A program made the translations under genes and the position numbers. From contig NZ_CP122961.1 in the NCBI RefSeq assembly GCF_029854215.1, positions 3,162,001 to 3,226,000 on the forward strand: DNA of 64,000 nucleotides. The letters are read 5' to 3'. The stretch comes from Halomonas alkaliantarctica (lineage in GTDB: Bacteria > Pseudomonadota > Gammaproteobacteria > Pseudomonadales > Halomonadaceae). Under the pieces are notes generated by a model. It saw nothing but the letters and a program-made list of their open reading frames with translations, had not been told where the DNA came from and made no database searches. This document shows, in pieces, positions 1 to 9,460 of this stretch; position 1 is the stretch's first letter, and every line of letters begins with the position of its first letter.

Positions 1-1566
1 GCGATAGTCGCGCCCGCCCAGAGAGAGCTCACGATCAAATGCCAAACCACTGTCCACCGACGTTACCGCAATACTGCGACTGGGCGATTCGCTGTTCTGG
101 GTAGCCCGGTTTCCGTAATCCAATTGATAGTCGGTGTGCCAAAGCTCTGTTCGTGGCTCCAGGTAGCCCCATGGGCGCTCAAACCGCCAACCCAGGGCTG
201 GCGTTAAGTGCACACGACTACCCGTGGCGGCCTCACGTTCAATCACTCGCTGTTCGTTCACATCCCGCCAGAAATAGGTCGCATTGGAGCGCCATTGGCT
301 ATAGAAACCGTTGCCCAACTGCCAACTGGCATTGGCGCTTAAGCTCGGCAGGCGATAGAAAGGCTTATCGCGTTCGTTGAGCGGGTCTTCCAAGCGCTGA
401 AATCCTTGAGCCCGGGCATCAAGCTGCCAGCGTTCACCACGGTAATCGACCTGGGCCAAGCGTTCCATACTAGCGCGATCATTGTCGCCAAACTCGCCAC
501 CAAAATCATCGAAATAGCGACCGTCGCTGGCTGCACCGTACCCCAAGCGGTAATTACTACGTGCGTTAATACGACCAGCATGGCGGGCATCCACATACCA
601 GCGATCCTCGCCTTCGAAGCGATTTTCACCGCCGCCAGAGCCGCCTTTATCGCTACTTAAATAGCCACCTTCAACGATACCCGCACTCTCTTCAAACAGG
701 TAGCGGTACTCACCGTTCATCAGCAAGCCGTGATCGCTCATCCAGCGCGGCGTGATAGTCGCATCACGATTGGGCGCGATATTCCAATAAAACGGTTGAG
801 TGAAGTCCAAACTATCTGTTGAGAAACTAAAGGAGGGCGTCAACAGACCTGTGTGTCGGCGATCGTCGATGGGAAAGCGTAACCATGGCCAATAAAATAC
901 CGGCACATCCTTCACTTTCAGACGCGCATGACGTGCAGTGCCAAAGCCTTCGGCCTGGTTCAGGCGAATATCACTGCTGACCAATTGCCAACTATTGGCG
1001 CCGGGGTCACAGGTAGTAAAGCTTGCGTCTTGCAGGCGGTACTCGCTCTCCCCGGTTTGCTCTAGCTGGCGAGCCTGACCGCGTAGGTGCTGGTCGTAAA
1101 GCACATAGTGGCTATTATCCAGGGTGGCCCGATCTTCGTTAAGCCTTAGCATCGCCTGTTCGCCACGTACCAAAGCTAGCCCGTCGCGTATGGCGATATT
1201 GCCTTCAGCATCGATCTGCTGGCGGTCGGCGGGTAAAAAGATCCGCTCCGCTTCCACTTCCTCATTGCCGCGGCGTAGTACAACATCACCGCGTAGCAAC
1301 GCCTCGCCATTGGCAGCATAATCGACGTCGCTGGCCTCAAGTGAGAGGGTCTCCGGGTTTTCTTCCGCGGGTAAGCGGTAGCTGGGCATGACGTAGCGCC
1401 CACGGCACAGTTGATTAGCCGCTTCCTCTTTCCCCCAGGGTTGCCAATCCAACGCTTTAGCTGATAAGGCCTCCCCTTGAGCCACCGCCGTAAACGAGGC
1501 GCCAGCAAGCAAACTGCCCATTAGCGTATGCGCAACCGGCAACGTGCGCGAAAATCGCTTGCCCAT
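1..1566 (-). CDS. lptD: LPS-assembly protein LptD, N-terminal part (cut by window edge)
   Basis: LptD is the outer-membrane beta-barrel that, with LptE, places lipopolysaccharide in the outer leaflet. 522 codons are visible and the reading frame stays open to base 1, so the C-terminal part of the barrel lies outside. The ATG at 1566 opens a signal peptide (MGKRFSRTLPVAH, hydrophobic core, TAVAQ). A periplasmic OstA/LptA-like jellyroll follows, then barrel repeats rich in aromatic residues. Two cysteines of the expected N-terminal disulfide partners are visible (NQLCRGRY and FTTCDPG). It is divergent from amgK; in many gammaproteobacteria lptD and amgK-murU are neighbours, which supports the call. 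Confidence 0.93.
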   Translation of the reverse strand, partial: MGKRFSRTLPVAHTLMGSLLAGASFTAVAQGEALSAKALDWQPWGKEEAANQLCRGRYVMPSYRLPAEENPETLSLEASDVDYAANGEALLRGDVVLRRGNEEVEAERIFLPADRQQIDAEGNIAIRDGLALVRGEQAMLRLNEDRATLDNSHYVLYDQHLRGQARQLEQTGESEYRLQDASFTTCDPGANSWQLVSSDIRLNQAEGFGTARHARLKVKDVPVFYWPWLRFPIDDRRHTGLLTPSFSFSTDSLDFTQPFYWNIAPNRDATITPRWMSDHGLLMNGEYRYLFEESAGIVEGGYLSSDKGGSGGGENRFEGEDRWYVDARHAGRINARSNYRLGYGAASDGRYFDDFGGEFGDNDRASMERLAQVDYRGERWQLDARAQGFQRLEDPLNERDKPFYRLPSLSANASWQLGNGFYSQWRSNATYFWRDVNEQRVIEREAATGSRVHLTPALGWRFERPWGYLEPRTELWHTDYQLDYGNRATQNSESPSRSIAVTSVDSGLAFDRELSLGGRDYR

Positions 1567-1636
1567 GTTCGTTATCCTTGGCATCCAGAATCGGTATTAT
1601 ACAGCCCGCATGATGCCCGACCAGCAAGGAGCTTGC

Positions 1637-2662
1637 ATGTCCTCATATCGGATTAACGCCCTCACCACGTGGGCTGCCCAACAAAATGGCCTAATCAAGG
1701 CCGATATTTCGCTTTCCTCCGCCGTGGGTGACGCGAGTTTTCGGCGCTATTTTCGCCTAACGCTACCCGACGGCACCACCCAAATGGTCATGGATGCACC
1801 TCCAGAGCAAGAGGACTCCCAGCCGTTTGTGGCGATCGCCAAGCGATGGCGCAGCGCCGGGCTACCGGTTCCCAAGGTGCACGCCACCAACCTAGCGGAG
1901 GGTTTTCTTCTGCTAGAAGACTTGGGCAATACGCCGCTACAGCGTTTATTTAGCGACGACGCTACCACACAGACTTACCATGCGCAGGCTCTCACGCTGA
2001 TCGCCGAGCTGCAAAACCGCGCAAACCCTGACTCACTACCTGCTTATGATGCGGCGCTGCTGGGCCGCGAGCTCGACCTATTTCCCGAGTGGTGTCTCAG
2101 CGCTTGGTTAACGCTGTCACCTCCAGAAAGCTGGCAAGCCATTCGCGAGCAGCTTATCCAGCACGCCTTAGCGCAGCCGGTGGTCACTGTGCACCGTGAT
2201 TATGATGCCATGAACCTGATGATGCACGATCAGCGTCTGTTTATGATCGACTTTCAAGACGCCGTGGCGGGTCCGCTCAGCTACGATGTGATCTCACTGC
2301 TGCGGGGGCGCTACTGCCGCTTTAGCAGCGAAAAGTTTGCCGATTTTGTCGAGACATTTTATCACCAGGCTCTCCGCGATGGCCGACTCACTAGCAGCGT
2401 CGATTTTGCCACTTTTCTCTCCCAATGCCACGCCATGGCCGCCCAGCGCTCGCTAAAAGTACTGGGGATTTTCTGCCGTTTAACCCTGCGTGATCAAAAA
2501 AGTGGTTATCTGGAACGCTTACCGCACTTTCTTGATCATCTGGAAGATAGTCTCTCTGCGCTCTCCTTCTCCAATGTACCCGAGAAGGTGGCGTTCGCAG
2601 AGTGGGTCAAACTCACCTTACGGCCTGCCATTATGAAACGACTAGCGGAAATGCCGTCATGA
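1637..2662 (+). CDS. amgK: N-acetylmuramate/N-acetylglucosamine kinase AmgK
   Basis: Aminoglycoside-phosphotransferase-fold sugar kinase of 341 residues. AmgK phosphorylates the anomeric carbon of MurNAc or GlcNAc in the peptidoglycan recycling route that bypasses de novo UDP-MurNAc synthesis. The kinase Brenner motif VHRDYDAMNLMMH and the metal-binding MIDFQDAVAGP are present. The frame is open further upstream, but the ATG at 1637 has an AAGGAG box just before it and gives the usual length, so I chose it. The last codons overlap murU (ATGA), which suggests translational coupling. Functional call rests on this pairing as well as the motifs. Confidence 0.9.
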   Translation: MSSYRINALTTWAAQQNGLIKADISLSSAVGDASFRRYFRLTLPDGTTQMVMDAPPEQEDSQPFVAIAKRWRSAGLPVPKVHATNLAEGFLLLEDLGNTPLQRLFSDDATTQTYHAQALTLIAELQNRANPDSLPAYDAALLGRELDLFPEWCLSAWLTLSPPESWQAIREQLIQHALAQPVVTVHRDYDAMNLMMHDQRLFMIDFQDAVAGPLSYDVISLLRGRYCRFSSEKFADFVETFYHQALRDGRLTSSVDFATFLSQCHAMAAQRSLKVLGIFCRLTLRDQKSGYLERLPHFLDHLEDSLSALSFSNVPEKVAFAEWVKLTLRPAIMKRLAEMPS

Positions 2663-3327
2663 AGGCGATGATTTTAGCCGCAGGCCTAGGCAAGCGGATG
2701 CGCCCACTCACTGACCACTGCCCCAAGCCGCTGTTGCCCGTCGCTGGCAAGCCGCTGATCGTGCACCACCTGGAGCGTCTTCGCGAGGCGAATATTCATG
2801 AGGTCGTCATCAACGTCAGCTACCGTGCAGATCAGATTATTGACGCGCTCGGCGACGGTGACGCCTATGGGCTGCGCATTCACTGGAGTCGGGAAACAGC
2901 GCCGCTGGAAACCGGCGGCGGCATTCAGCAAGCGTTGCCGCTACTTGGCGAGTCGCCGTTTCTGTTAGTCAACGGTGACGTTTGGTGCGCGGCACTACCC
3001 GCCCAACACGCACTCCATGGCGACGATTTGGCGCATTTGGTACTGGTGGAAAACCCTTCACACCACTTGAATGGGGATTTTGGACTAGCGGAAGGACGCA
3101 TTAATCTAACCAGCACCGAGCGATTGACCTACGCGGGAATCGGCGTGATTCACCCCGCCCTGTTAGCCGGTCAACCCCAGGGCGCCTTTGCCTTGGCGCC
3201 ACTGCTCAGAGCTGCCATTGATAACCATCGGGTAAGCGGTGAATGCTACACAGGGCCATGGGTCGATGTAGGAACCCCCGAACGACTGGCCGCACTGGAA
3301 AACCAGCTACAGGGCAAAAGAGGTTAA
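2659..3327 (+). CDS. murU: N-acetylmuramate-1-phosphate uridylyltransferase MurU
   Basis: Sugar-1-phosphate nucleotidyltransferase of 222 residues. MurU converts MurNAc-1-phosphate and UTP to UDP-MurNAc, the step after AmgK in cell-wall recycling. The N-terminal nucleotide-binding signature LAAGLGKRMRPLT and the PKPLLPVAGKP segment are clear, with the metal-binding VNGDVW further on. The ATG at 2659 overlaps the amgK stop by four bases; the longer upstream reading is simply amgK sequence in another frame. The pathway as a whole is linked to intrinsic fosfomycin tolerance in pseudomonads. Confidence 0.9.
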   Translation: MKAMILAAGLGKRMRPLTDHCPKPLLPVAGKPLIVHHLERLREANIHEVVINVSYRADQIIDALGDGDAYGLRIHWSRETAPLETGGGIQQALPLLGESPFLLVNGDVWCAALPAQHALHGDDLAHLVLVENPSHHLNGDFGLAEGRINLTSTERLTYAGIGVIHPALLAGQPQGAFALAPLLRAAIDNHRVSGECYTGPWVDVGTPERLAALENQLQGKRG

Positions 3328-3330
3328 CCT

Positions 3331-3753
3331 ATGCTTCTTCGCTATTTACGTGAAGCCATCGCTGACACGCCACGGGTTGCGGTCTATGGCACGCTCAAGC
3401 AAGGTTTCAACAATGCCTACTGGTTAAAAAGCGCCACTCTGCTCGGAAGTGACATTACCCCAGTGCTCACGCTCTACGATATCGGCCCCTACCCCGGCGC
3501 CAAATGGCAACCGTCAAAAGGGGTCACAATAGAAGTTTATCGGATCAACGTCGACCACCTAGCCCAGCTAGACCGGTTAGAGGATTACCGCATTGATGCA
3601 CCGTCCGAGGGGGAATATGTCCGCCAGCAGATAACCACCTGCTTTGGCCTAGCCTGGGTGTATCTTTACAATCCGAGCGTGGTGGGCAAACCAGCTATCT
3701 ATGAGGGTGGTTGGCGCATGCCGAACAGTAGCAATGTTCAACAGCGGCGCTGA
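3331..3753 (+). CDS. Gamma-glutamylcyclotransferase-like (AIG2/GGCT fold) protein
   Basis: Small 140-residue protein with the GGCT-fold signature VAVYGTLKQGFNNAYWL near residue 17, followed by LYDIGPYPG and a LDRLEDYR segment whose acidic residue sits where the catalytic Glu is found in this fold. Family members release 5-oxoproline from gamma-glutamyl amines or peptides, but many are uncharacterised and the substrate cannot be told here. It starts three bases after murU with an AGAGG box, so it probably belongs to the same transcript. A role in cell-wall or glutathione turnover would be inference only. Confidence 0.75.
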   Translation: MLLRYLREAIADTPRVAVYGTLKQGFNNAYWLKSATLLGSDITPVLTLYDIGPYPGAKWQPSKGVTIEVYRINVDHLAQLDRLEDYRIDAPSEGEYVRQQITTCFGLAWVYLYNPSVVGKPAIYEGGWRMPNSSNVQQRR

Positions 3754-3824
3754 GAAGAGGCGCGCAGGCCAAGAAATGTTATGCTGCGCGACTTACCTTT
3801 CGTCGCCTAGATGAGGAGAGCAGC

Positions 3825-4253
3825 GTGAAAGCACGGGTAAAATGGACAGAAGGCCGCCAATTCGTGGCGGAATCCGGTAGCGGGCACAGCGTTGTGATCG
3901 ATGGCCCGCCCGACCACGGCGGCCGTAATACGGGGCCTCGCCCAATGGAAATGCTGCTGATGGGCATGGGTAGTTGCACCGCTTTTGATATCTTGAATAT
4001 TCTTGATAAAGCACGTGCCGATGTGACCGACTGCGTCGCTGAGCTAGACGCCGAACGCGCCGATGAAGTGCCCGCCGTATTTACCAAGATCCACGTCCAT
4101 TTCGTGGTAACCGGCCGCGCGCTGAAAGAAAAACAGGTTGCCCGCGCGGTTGAACTCTCCGCTGAAAAATATTGCAGTGCATCGATCATGCTCGTTAATG
4201 GCGGCGTTAAGATTACCCATTCCTTTGAGATTATTGAGGAGGCTCGGACGTGA
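3825..4253 (+). CDS. OsmC-family protein (YhfA-like)
   Basis: OsmC-fold protein of 142 residues that starts with GTG preceded by GAGGAG. The two conserved cysteines of the family are visible (C51 in MGSC and C117 in KYCSAS), so a thiol peroxidase or disulfide chemistry is possible, although YhfA-type members have no firm substrate. The stop overlaps the speD GTG start, indicating a two-gene unit. It is a separate gene from the OsmC domain of the fusion protein at 56.7-58.9 kb, and the two are not close in sequence. Confidence 0.88.
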   Translation: MKARVKWTEGRQFVAESGSGHSVVIDGPPDHGGRNTGPRPMEMLLMGMGSCTAFDILNILDKARADVTDCVAELDAERADEVPAVFTKIHVHFVVTGRALKEKQVARAVELSAEKYCSASIMLVNGGVKITHSFEIIEEART

Positions 4254-5044
4254 CAGACAATCTCCGGCTGCACGGATTTAACAACCTGACCAGCTCGCTG
4301 AGCTTCAACATTTACGATATCTGTTATGCCAAGACCGAAGAGCAGACGGCGGCCTACATCGACTATATCGATGAGCTCTATAACGCCGAGCGTTTGACCC
4401 AGATTCTTAAAGACGTCACCAACATCATTGGCGCCCATGTGCTCAATATCGCCCGCCAGGACTACGAGCCCCATGGCGCGAGCGTAACGATTTTGATTGC
4501 CGAACATGAGCTTGATGAGGCGGCACCGGAGCAAATTCAACCAGGCCCCGGCCCGCTACCGAAGACGGTGGTTGGGCACCTGGATAAAAGCCATGTTACG
4601 GTGCATAGCTACCCAGAGTCGCACCCCGACAACGGTATCAGCACCTTCCGCCTGGATATCGATGTTTCCACCTGTGGACATATCAGCCCGTTAAAAGCAC
4701 TGAACTACCTGATCCATAGTTTCGACTCCGACATCGTTACCATGGATTACCGGGTGCGCGGCTTTACCCGCGATGTGGATGGCAAGAAACTGTTTATCGA
4801 TCACGGTATTACTTCCATTCAAGATTATCTCGCTGAAGACACCAAACATGCGTATCAGATGATGGACGTGAACGTGTATCAGGAAAACATGTTCCACACC
4901 AAGATGCTGCTCAAAGACTTCGAACTGGATAACTACCTGTTCGGCACGTCGCGTCGCGACATTACCTTTGAAGAAGCCCGCGACATCGAGGGTCGTCTGC
5001 GTAAAGAAATGCTGGAAATTTTCTACTCCCGCAACTTGGATTAA
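4250..5044 (+). CDS. speD: S-adenosylmethionine decarboxylase proenzyme SpeD
   Basis: Pyruvoyl enzyme of 264 residues, the same length as the Escherichia coli class 1A protein. It makes decarboxylated SAM, the aminopropyl donor for spermidine. The self-cleavage site is in LDKSHVTVH (K113-S114); Ser114 becomes the pyruvoyl group of the alpha chain. The following [15 protein letters not shown] segment carries the conserved cysteine. The start is GTG with GAGGAGG upstream inside the OsmC gene. No spermidine synthase (speE) is nearby. A strong terminator lies 40 bases downstream. Confidence 0.96.
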   Translation: MTDNLRLHGFNNLTSSLSFNIYDICYAKTEEQTAAYIDYIDELYNAERLTQILKDVTNIIGAHVLNIARQDYEPHGASVTILIAEHELDEAAPEQIQPGPGPLPKTVVGHLDKSHVTVHSYPESHPDNGISTFRLDIDVSTCGHISPLKALNYLIHSFDSDIVTMDYRVRGFTRDVDGKKLFIDHGITSIQDYLAEDTKHAYQMMDVNVYQENMFHTKMLLKDFELDNYLFGTSRRDITFEEARDIEGRLRKEMLEIFYSRNLD

Positions 5045-5080
5045 GCCCCTAATCTGGGCTCAACGCAGCACCGGAAAACC

Positions 5081-5107
5081 AAAAGCCAGCTAATGCTGGC
5101 TTTTTTT
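5081..5107 (+). terminator. Rho-independent terminator of the speD transcript
   Basis: A perfect stem AAGCCAGC / GCTGGCTT with a TAAT loop is followed by a run of T. It closes the rightward amgK-speD side before the convergent lpxL-family gene. The A-run on the left makes it partly usable in the other direction too. Confidence 0.9.
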
Positions 5108-5124
5108 ATGACTGTCGCGAGTGA

Positions 5125-6039
5125 TTAATAAACCCCAGGTTCGCCTTCGGGGCGGGTCTTAAAACGCCGATGTAGCCATAGATACTGCTCGGGGTGCTTG
5201 CGAATGGCCAGTTCAATAAACTGGTTGACCCGCGTGGCATCGGCCACTTCATCACCGCTGGGAAACCCTTCCAGGGCCGGCAGGCTTTCAATGGTATAAG
5301 TGGCATTATCCGGGTTGCGGTGAAACATCATCGGCACCACTGATGCGCCGGTCATACGGGCAAGCTTGGCCGTTAAGCGAATAGTGGCGGCCTGCTGGCC
5401 AAATAGCGGCGCGAATACGCTCACATCGCGGCCAAAATCCTGATCTGGTGAGTACCACACCATGCGGCCCGCCTTGAGCTGACGCACAGCCCCACGCAGA
5501 TCGTAACGGTCAATGGCGACACCAAAATTGCGCCCGCGGGCTCGTGTCATAAAGCGTTCAAACAGCGGGTTGTTATGCGGGCGATAAACCGCATCGGCGG
5601 AGAAAAAAAGTGCATGCAGCGCCCCCCCTAAATCAAGAGAAGAGAAATGAACCCCCACAATGATCACACCTTTACCCTTGGCCTCGGCGTGGGCCATATG
5701 CTCTTCGCCGATGTAAGCGACACGGTGGCGCAGGCTTTCGCCATCGCGACACCAACCGGTTGCGGTTTCAATCAGTCCAATGCCATTGGCAATAAAGGTA
5801 TCTCTGACAAGCTGATGCTGTTGTTCGGGGCTCTTTTCGGGAAAACAGAGCGCTATATTGGTTTCAGTGATATGGCGGCGCCGTTTGGCAAAGCGCCAGG
5901 CGAGTAGTCCAAGCCCTTTGCCAATGGCCATTTTTAATCGCCAAGGCAACCAGGCAGCGATATACATAGCACCAATACCGAGCCATGTGGGCCAGTAACG
6001 CGGGTGGGCAAACGAGCGCGGGTAACGTGATTTTGACAT
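5125..6039 (-). CDS. lpxL: LpxL/LpxM-family lipid A acyltransferase
   Basis: Inner-membrane late acyltransferase of 304 residues that adds a secondary acyl chain to Kdo2-lipid IVA or its tetra-acylated precursor. An N-terminal hydrophobic segment (about residues 20-50) is followed by the catalytic HX4D motif (H131 to D136, HFSSLDLGG) and a substrate-pocket region with RPHNNP. C-terminal LWLHRRFKTRP is typical of the family. Whether it transfers laurate or another acyl chain cannot be read from sequence. It lies 12 bases downstream of alr on the same strand. Confidence 0.88.
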   Translation of the reverse strand: MSKSRYPRSFAHPRYWPTWLGIGAMYIAAWLPWRLKMAIGKGLGLLAWRFAKRRRHITETNIALCFPEKSPEQQHQLVRDTFIANGIGLIETATGWCRDGESLRHRVAYIGEEHMAHAEAKGKGVIIVGVHFSSLDLGGALHALFFSADAVYRPHNNPLFERFMTRARGRNFGVAIDRYDLRGAVRQLKAGRMVWYSPDQDFGRDVSVFAPLFGQQAATIRLTAKLARMTGASVVPMMFHRNPDNATYTIESLPALEGFPSGDEVADATRVNQFIELAIRKHPEQYLWLHRRFKTRPEGEPGVY

Positions 6040-6051
6040 GCAAACAACCGT

Positions 6052-7152
6052 TTAAGCAGAACGCCCATGATAACGCCGCGGCGCCCGAGGCAGTACCCCT
6101 GTTAGCAGCGTATAGCTGATGGTATCGCAGTAGCGGGCCACTTCATCCACCGACAGCACCTCCCCGTTGCTGGCCCTGCCCCACAATACAACGTCGCTGC
6201 CAATCGCGGCATTGGGGACGTCCGTCACATCAACGGTCAACATATCCATGGAGACTTTACCGGCAATCGCGCAGCGCTGGCCGTTGACCAGTACCGGTGT
6301 GCCATCGCGGGCATGGCGGTCGTAGCCATCGCCGTAGCCGCAGGCAACCACGGCAATGCGTGAGCGCCTCGGTGCGCGCCAGCGCCCGCTATAGCCCACG
6401 GGCTCACCCTCCTCCAGCTCACGCAAGGCAATGATTTCCGAGCGCAGGGTCATCACGGGCTGCAGCTGCTGGGTGATTTCATTGGCGACTTCCAAGGGGT
6501 CGCTGCCGTAAAGCATCACACCTGGCCGGTTCCAGTCGCCATGGGCCACTGGCCACGCCAGGGTAGCCGGTGAGTTGGCCAAACACAGCGGCGCTTTTAG
6601 CTCGCTAGCAAGCCCCTGAAGACGCGCCATTTGCTGGTTGAAGTAACGGTTATCGCGGGAATCGGCGCTGGCAAAGTGGCTCATGAGATGGAGCGAAGAC
6701 ACGCTCGGAGCGGCGCTAAGCTGACGCCAGATGGCAGCGGCCTCGTCGATGTCGAAGCCCAGGCGGTGCATGCCGGAGTCAACTTTCAACCAGACGGGAA
6801 TTGGCTTTTTAGGTGAAGCCGCTAGCAGGACATCGACTTGCCACTGACTGTGAACCGTAATCCAGAAGCCGTGGGTGTCCACCAGCGTCAGCTCGTCGGC
6901 GCTGAAGATGCCTTCCAATAGGATAATGGGTTGGGTAATGCCGCCCTGGCGCAGGGTAAGGGCCTCCTCAATACAGGCGACGGCAAACGCCGGGGCTAGG
7001 TGCTCCAGCGCCTGGGCGCAGGCCAGCGCGCCATGCCCATACCCATCTGCTTTGATCACTGCCACTGAGCGGCTTTGCGGCGCGCAGCGACACGCCAATT
7101 GATAGTTGTGACGCAGCGCGTCCAGATCAATGTCAGCCACAAGGGGGCGCAT
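6052..7152 (-). CDS. alr: Alanine racemase
   Basis: PLP enzyme of 366 residues that interconverts L- and D-alanine for peptidoglycan. The PLP lysine is in AVIKADGYGHG (K34) and the C-terminal beta domain carries CGYGDGYDRH, around the catalytic tyrosine region, and KVSMDMLTVDV. I chose the ATG at 7152, with GAGAGAG before it; a GTG at 7164 in frame is possible. It lies between the rpoS terminator and the lpxL-family gene, and is likely co-transcribed with the latter. Confidence 0.95.
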   Translation of the reverse strand: MRPLVADIDLDALRHNYQLACRCAPQSRSVAVIKADGYGHGALACAQALEHLAPAFAVACIEEALTLRQGGITQPIILLEGIFSADELTLVDTHGFWITVHSQWQVDVLLAASPKKPIPVWLKVDSGMHRLGFDIDEAAAIWRQLSAAPSVSSLHLMSHFASADSRDNRYFNQQMARLQGLASELKAPLCLANSPATLAWPVAHGDWNRPGVMLYGSDPLEVANEITQQLQPVMTLRSEIIALRELEEGEPVGYSGRWRAPRRSRIAVVACGYGDGYDRHARDGTPVLVNGQRCAIAGKVSMDMLTVDVTDVPNAAIGSDVVLWGRASNGEVLSVDEVARYCDTISYTLLTGVLPRAPRRYHGRSA

Positions 7153-7180
7153 GTACTCTCTCACTTACCTGATTTAGCAA

Positions 7181-7220
7181 TAAAAAACCGAGTAAGCGCT
7201 CAATGGCACTCGCTCGGCTT
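7181..7220 (-). terminator. Terminator after rpoS
   Basis: Read on the minus strand, CCGAG pairs with CTCGG around an inner AGTGC/GCGCT stem and is followed by TTTTTT. It sits between the rpoS stop and alr, ending the nlpD-rpoS transcript. Confidence 0.8.
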
Positions 7221-7257
7221 AGAGGGGTGTTGCGCTTTGCACTCGCCGAAGCTTCAC

Positions 7258-8232
7258 TTAGGTTTCAAACAGCGCTTCAAGAGAAAGCCCCTGTTTTTCC
7301 AATGCACGACGTAGTTTCTTGAGTGCTTCGACCTGTATCTGGCGCACCCGCTCACGGGTTAAACCAATTTCGGCACCCACTTCTTCCAGAGTTGCAGACT
7401 CGTGGCCACGTAAGCCAAAGCGGCGGACAACCACTTCGCGTTGTTTTTCGCTCAGCTCATCCAGCCACAGATCCACATGCTCTTTGACATCGCCATCCAC
7501 CAGGCGTGCCTCTGGGCCTTGAACCTCATCGTCAGCCAACGTATCAATCAGCGGCTTATCACTCTCGCCACCCATGGGGTAGTCGACCGACGACACTCGC
7601 TCATTAAGGCCGAGCATCTTTTTCACCACATCGACCGGTTTATCAAGGTGATCAGCGATCTCTTCGGCGGTAGCTTCATGATCAAATTTTTGGGTTAATT
7701 CCCGCGCCGCACGCAGGTAAATATTGAGTTCTTTGACTACGTGAATGGGCAAGCGGATCGTTCGCGTCTGGTTCATCAGCGCCCGTTCGATGGTTTGGCG
7801 GATCCACCAAGTGGCGTAGGTCGAGAAACGGAAGCCCCTTTCGGGATCAAACTTCTCTACCGCGCGAATCAAACCCAAATTGCCCTCTTCGATCAAATCC
7901 AGCAACGTCAAGCCGCGGTTCAGATAGCGGCGGGCTATTTTCACTACCAGCCGCAGGTTGGATTCAATCATCCGCGAGCGACCCAAAGGGTCACCTTTAC
8001 GCGCCAAGCGGCCGTAGTAAACTTCTTCTTCTGGCGTTAGCAGTGGCGAAAAGCCGATTTCGTTGAGGTAGATTTGCGTTGCATCCAAGCTTTGGGTCGA
8101 TTGACGATCCTCACGCCCTAGCGCCTTCTCGAAAGCATCTTCTTCTACCGCAACATCGTCGTCGGTATCATCAAGTGCCTCCTCGGCAGCGTCCAGGTCA
8201 ACCTCCTGTAGGTCTTTCTCCAACATACTCAT
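7258..8232 (-). CDS. rpoS: RNA polymerase sigma factor RpoS
   Basis: Stationary-phase and general-stress sigma-70 family factor. Region 1.2/2 is clear ([21 protein letters not shown], then [23 protein letters not shown] and [13 protein letters not shown]), followed by region 3 and the region 4 helix-turn-helix [19 protein letters not shown]. The frame opens at 8265, but the ATG at 8232 has AGGGG/TAAGG just upstream and gives 324 residues, close to the 330 of E. coli. The acidic N-terminus (residues 5-40) is typical of Halomonas. Position after nlpD matches the conserved arrangement in which the main rpoS promoter lies inside nlpD. Confidence 0.96.
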   Translation of the reverse strand: MSMLEKDLQEVDLDAAEEALDDTDDDVAVEEDAFEKALGREDRQSTQSLDATQIYLNEIGFSPLLTPEEEVYYGRLARKGDPLGRSRMIESNLRLVVKIARRYLNRGLTLLDLIEEGNLGLIRAVEKFDPERGFRFSTYATWWIRQTIERALMNQTRTIRLPIHVVKELNIYLRAARELTQKFDHEATAEEIADHLDKPVDVVKKMLGLNERVSSVDYPMGGESDKPLIDTLADDEVQGPEARLVDGDVKEHVDLWLDELSEKQREVVVRRFGLRGHESATLEEVGAEIGLTRERVRQIQVEALKKLRRALEKQGLSLEALFET

Positions 8233-8398
8233 GGCCTTACCCCTCGTTTGTCGCCTACCCGCCATTTATAAAGTCAAAGGAGTGCACGCTAAGACGCACA
8301 CCATATTGTTATGTGACGATTGTTATATGACGCTCGAATATAGCCATTCGGGCAACATCCAGGTTAAACGCTGTTTACTCGCTCTACCGGTGAGTGCA

Positions 8399-9454
8399 CT
8401 AACGGTTAGGCAGAAAGTCCATGGGATCTTGAGGTTGCCCATCACGACGAACCTCAAAGTGTAATCTGACGTTTTCTGCATCGCTATCCCCCATCGTGGC
8501 GATAACTTCGCCAGCCTCTACTACGTCATTTTCACTGACTCGTAGGCTGTCGTTATGGGCATACGCACTAAGGAATTGGTCGTTGTGTTTGAGAAGGATC
8601 AGGTTGCCATAGCCTCTTACGCCACTGCCCGCATAGACCACGATACCAGGGCCTGCCGCTTTAACAGGTTGCCCCTTTTTACCAGCGATATCAATCCCGG
8701 CGGTGATGCTATCACCCTGCCCATATGCCCCGACGACATTGCCATCGGCAGGCCACTGCCAAGCAATGGTTTCGGCAGGCGTATAGGTACGTGAAGAGCG
8801 ATCTACGCTGGCGCTTTGTGTGGCTGGAGCAGCTTCGGGCTGTGGTTCTGGCTCTGAGACTGGCTGCGACTCTGGCGCTTGTTCAGGTTCTGATGATGGC
8901 TGAGGTGCCGGTTGTTGGGCGGGCTCAGGATCAACTGCCGCGACCACTTCTGGCTGAGGGGAGGAGGACGGCTCATCAGCTTCCTGCTCTGCGGCATTGC
9001 GTTCAGCGGTTAGGCGCTGGTTACGCTGAATAGCCGACTCATCTGGCAGCAACCAATCCAGCTCCTGGTCATCACTCGCCACTGAGGCCGCCTGCGGATT
9101 CAACCCGGTCGCCACAGCGCCTCCACCTCGTGAGGTATCAGCAGGCTGGTTACTGGCCATTGATGCCGACGCCGCATCCTCACGCAGGGCAATCGTTTGC
9201 CCCGGCCGAATTTGGTAGGGCGGATCAATATTATTCATTGCTGCGAGCTGGCGATAATCCATATTGTGCTGCCACGCAATGCCATACAGGGTATCGCCTG
9301 CTTTGACCGTATATTGGGGGGATTTTTCAACCGCCTGACGTGCTTGGCTTAAATCGCGCACTTGGGGGCTTCTGCCTTGCTGGCTGGCACAGCCAGCAAT
9401 GGCGAGTGTCAGCACCGACATCATTAGTACTTTAGGTAGATAACCTTTATGCAT
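8399..9454 (-). CDS. nlpD: NlpD-type lipoprotein, LysM plus degenerate LytM domain
   Basis: 351-residue lipoprotein: signal peptide with lipobox LAIAGC, a LysM domain (YTVKAGDTLYGIAWQHN), a long Pro/Gln/Glu-rich linker (about residues 145-215) and a C-terminal LytM/M23 domain. The first metal ligand position reads TAGID instead of HxGID, and the HxH pair reads RLH, so the peptidase site looks inactive. That is what is known of NlpD, which activates the amidase AmiC at the septum instead of cutting peptidoglycan itself. Directly upstream of rpoS as in E. coli. Confidence 0.94.
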   Translation of the reverse strand: MHKGYLPKVLMMSVLTLAIAGCASQQGRSPQVRDLSQARQAVEKSPQYTVKAGDTLYGIAWQHNMDYRQLAAMNNIDPPYQIRPGQTIALREDAASASMASNQPADTSRGGGAVATGLNPQAASVASDDQELDWLLPDESAIQRNQRLTAERNAAEQEADEPSSSPQPEVVAAVDPEPAQQPAPQPSSEPEQAPESQPVSEPEPQPEAAPATQSASVDRSSRTYTPAETIAWQWPADGNVVGAYGQGDSITAGIDIAGKKGQPVKAAGPGIVVYAGSGVRGYGNLILLKHNDQFLSAYAHNDSLRVSENDVVEAGEVIATMGDSDAENVRLHFEVRRDGQPQDPMDFLPNR

Positions 9455-9460
9455 ACAAAC

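Noticed and set aside
153..660. Small open frames on both strands at the left end
   Set aside because: They are other-frame readings of lptD, which runs through the region without a stop.
8803..9033. Repetitive open frames over the nlpD linker
   Set aside because: They follow from the Pro/Gln/Glu-rich linker codons of nlpD in other frames.
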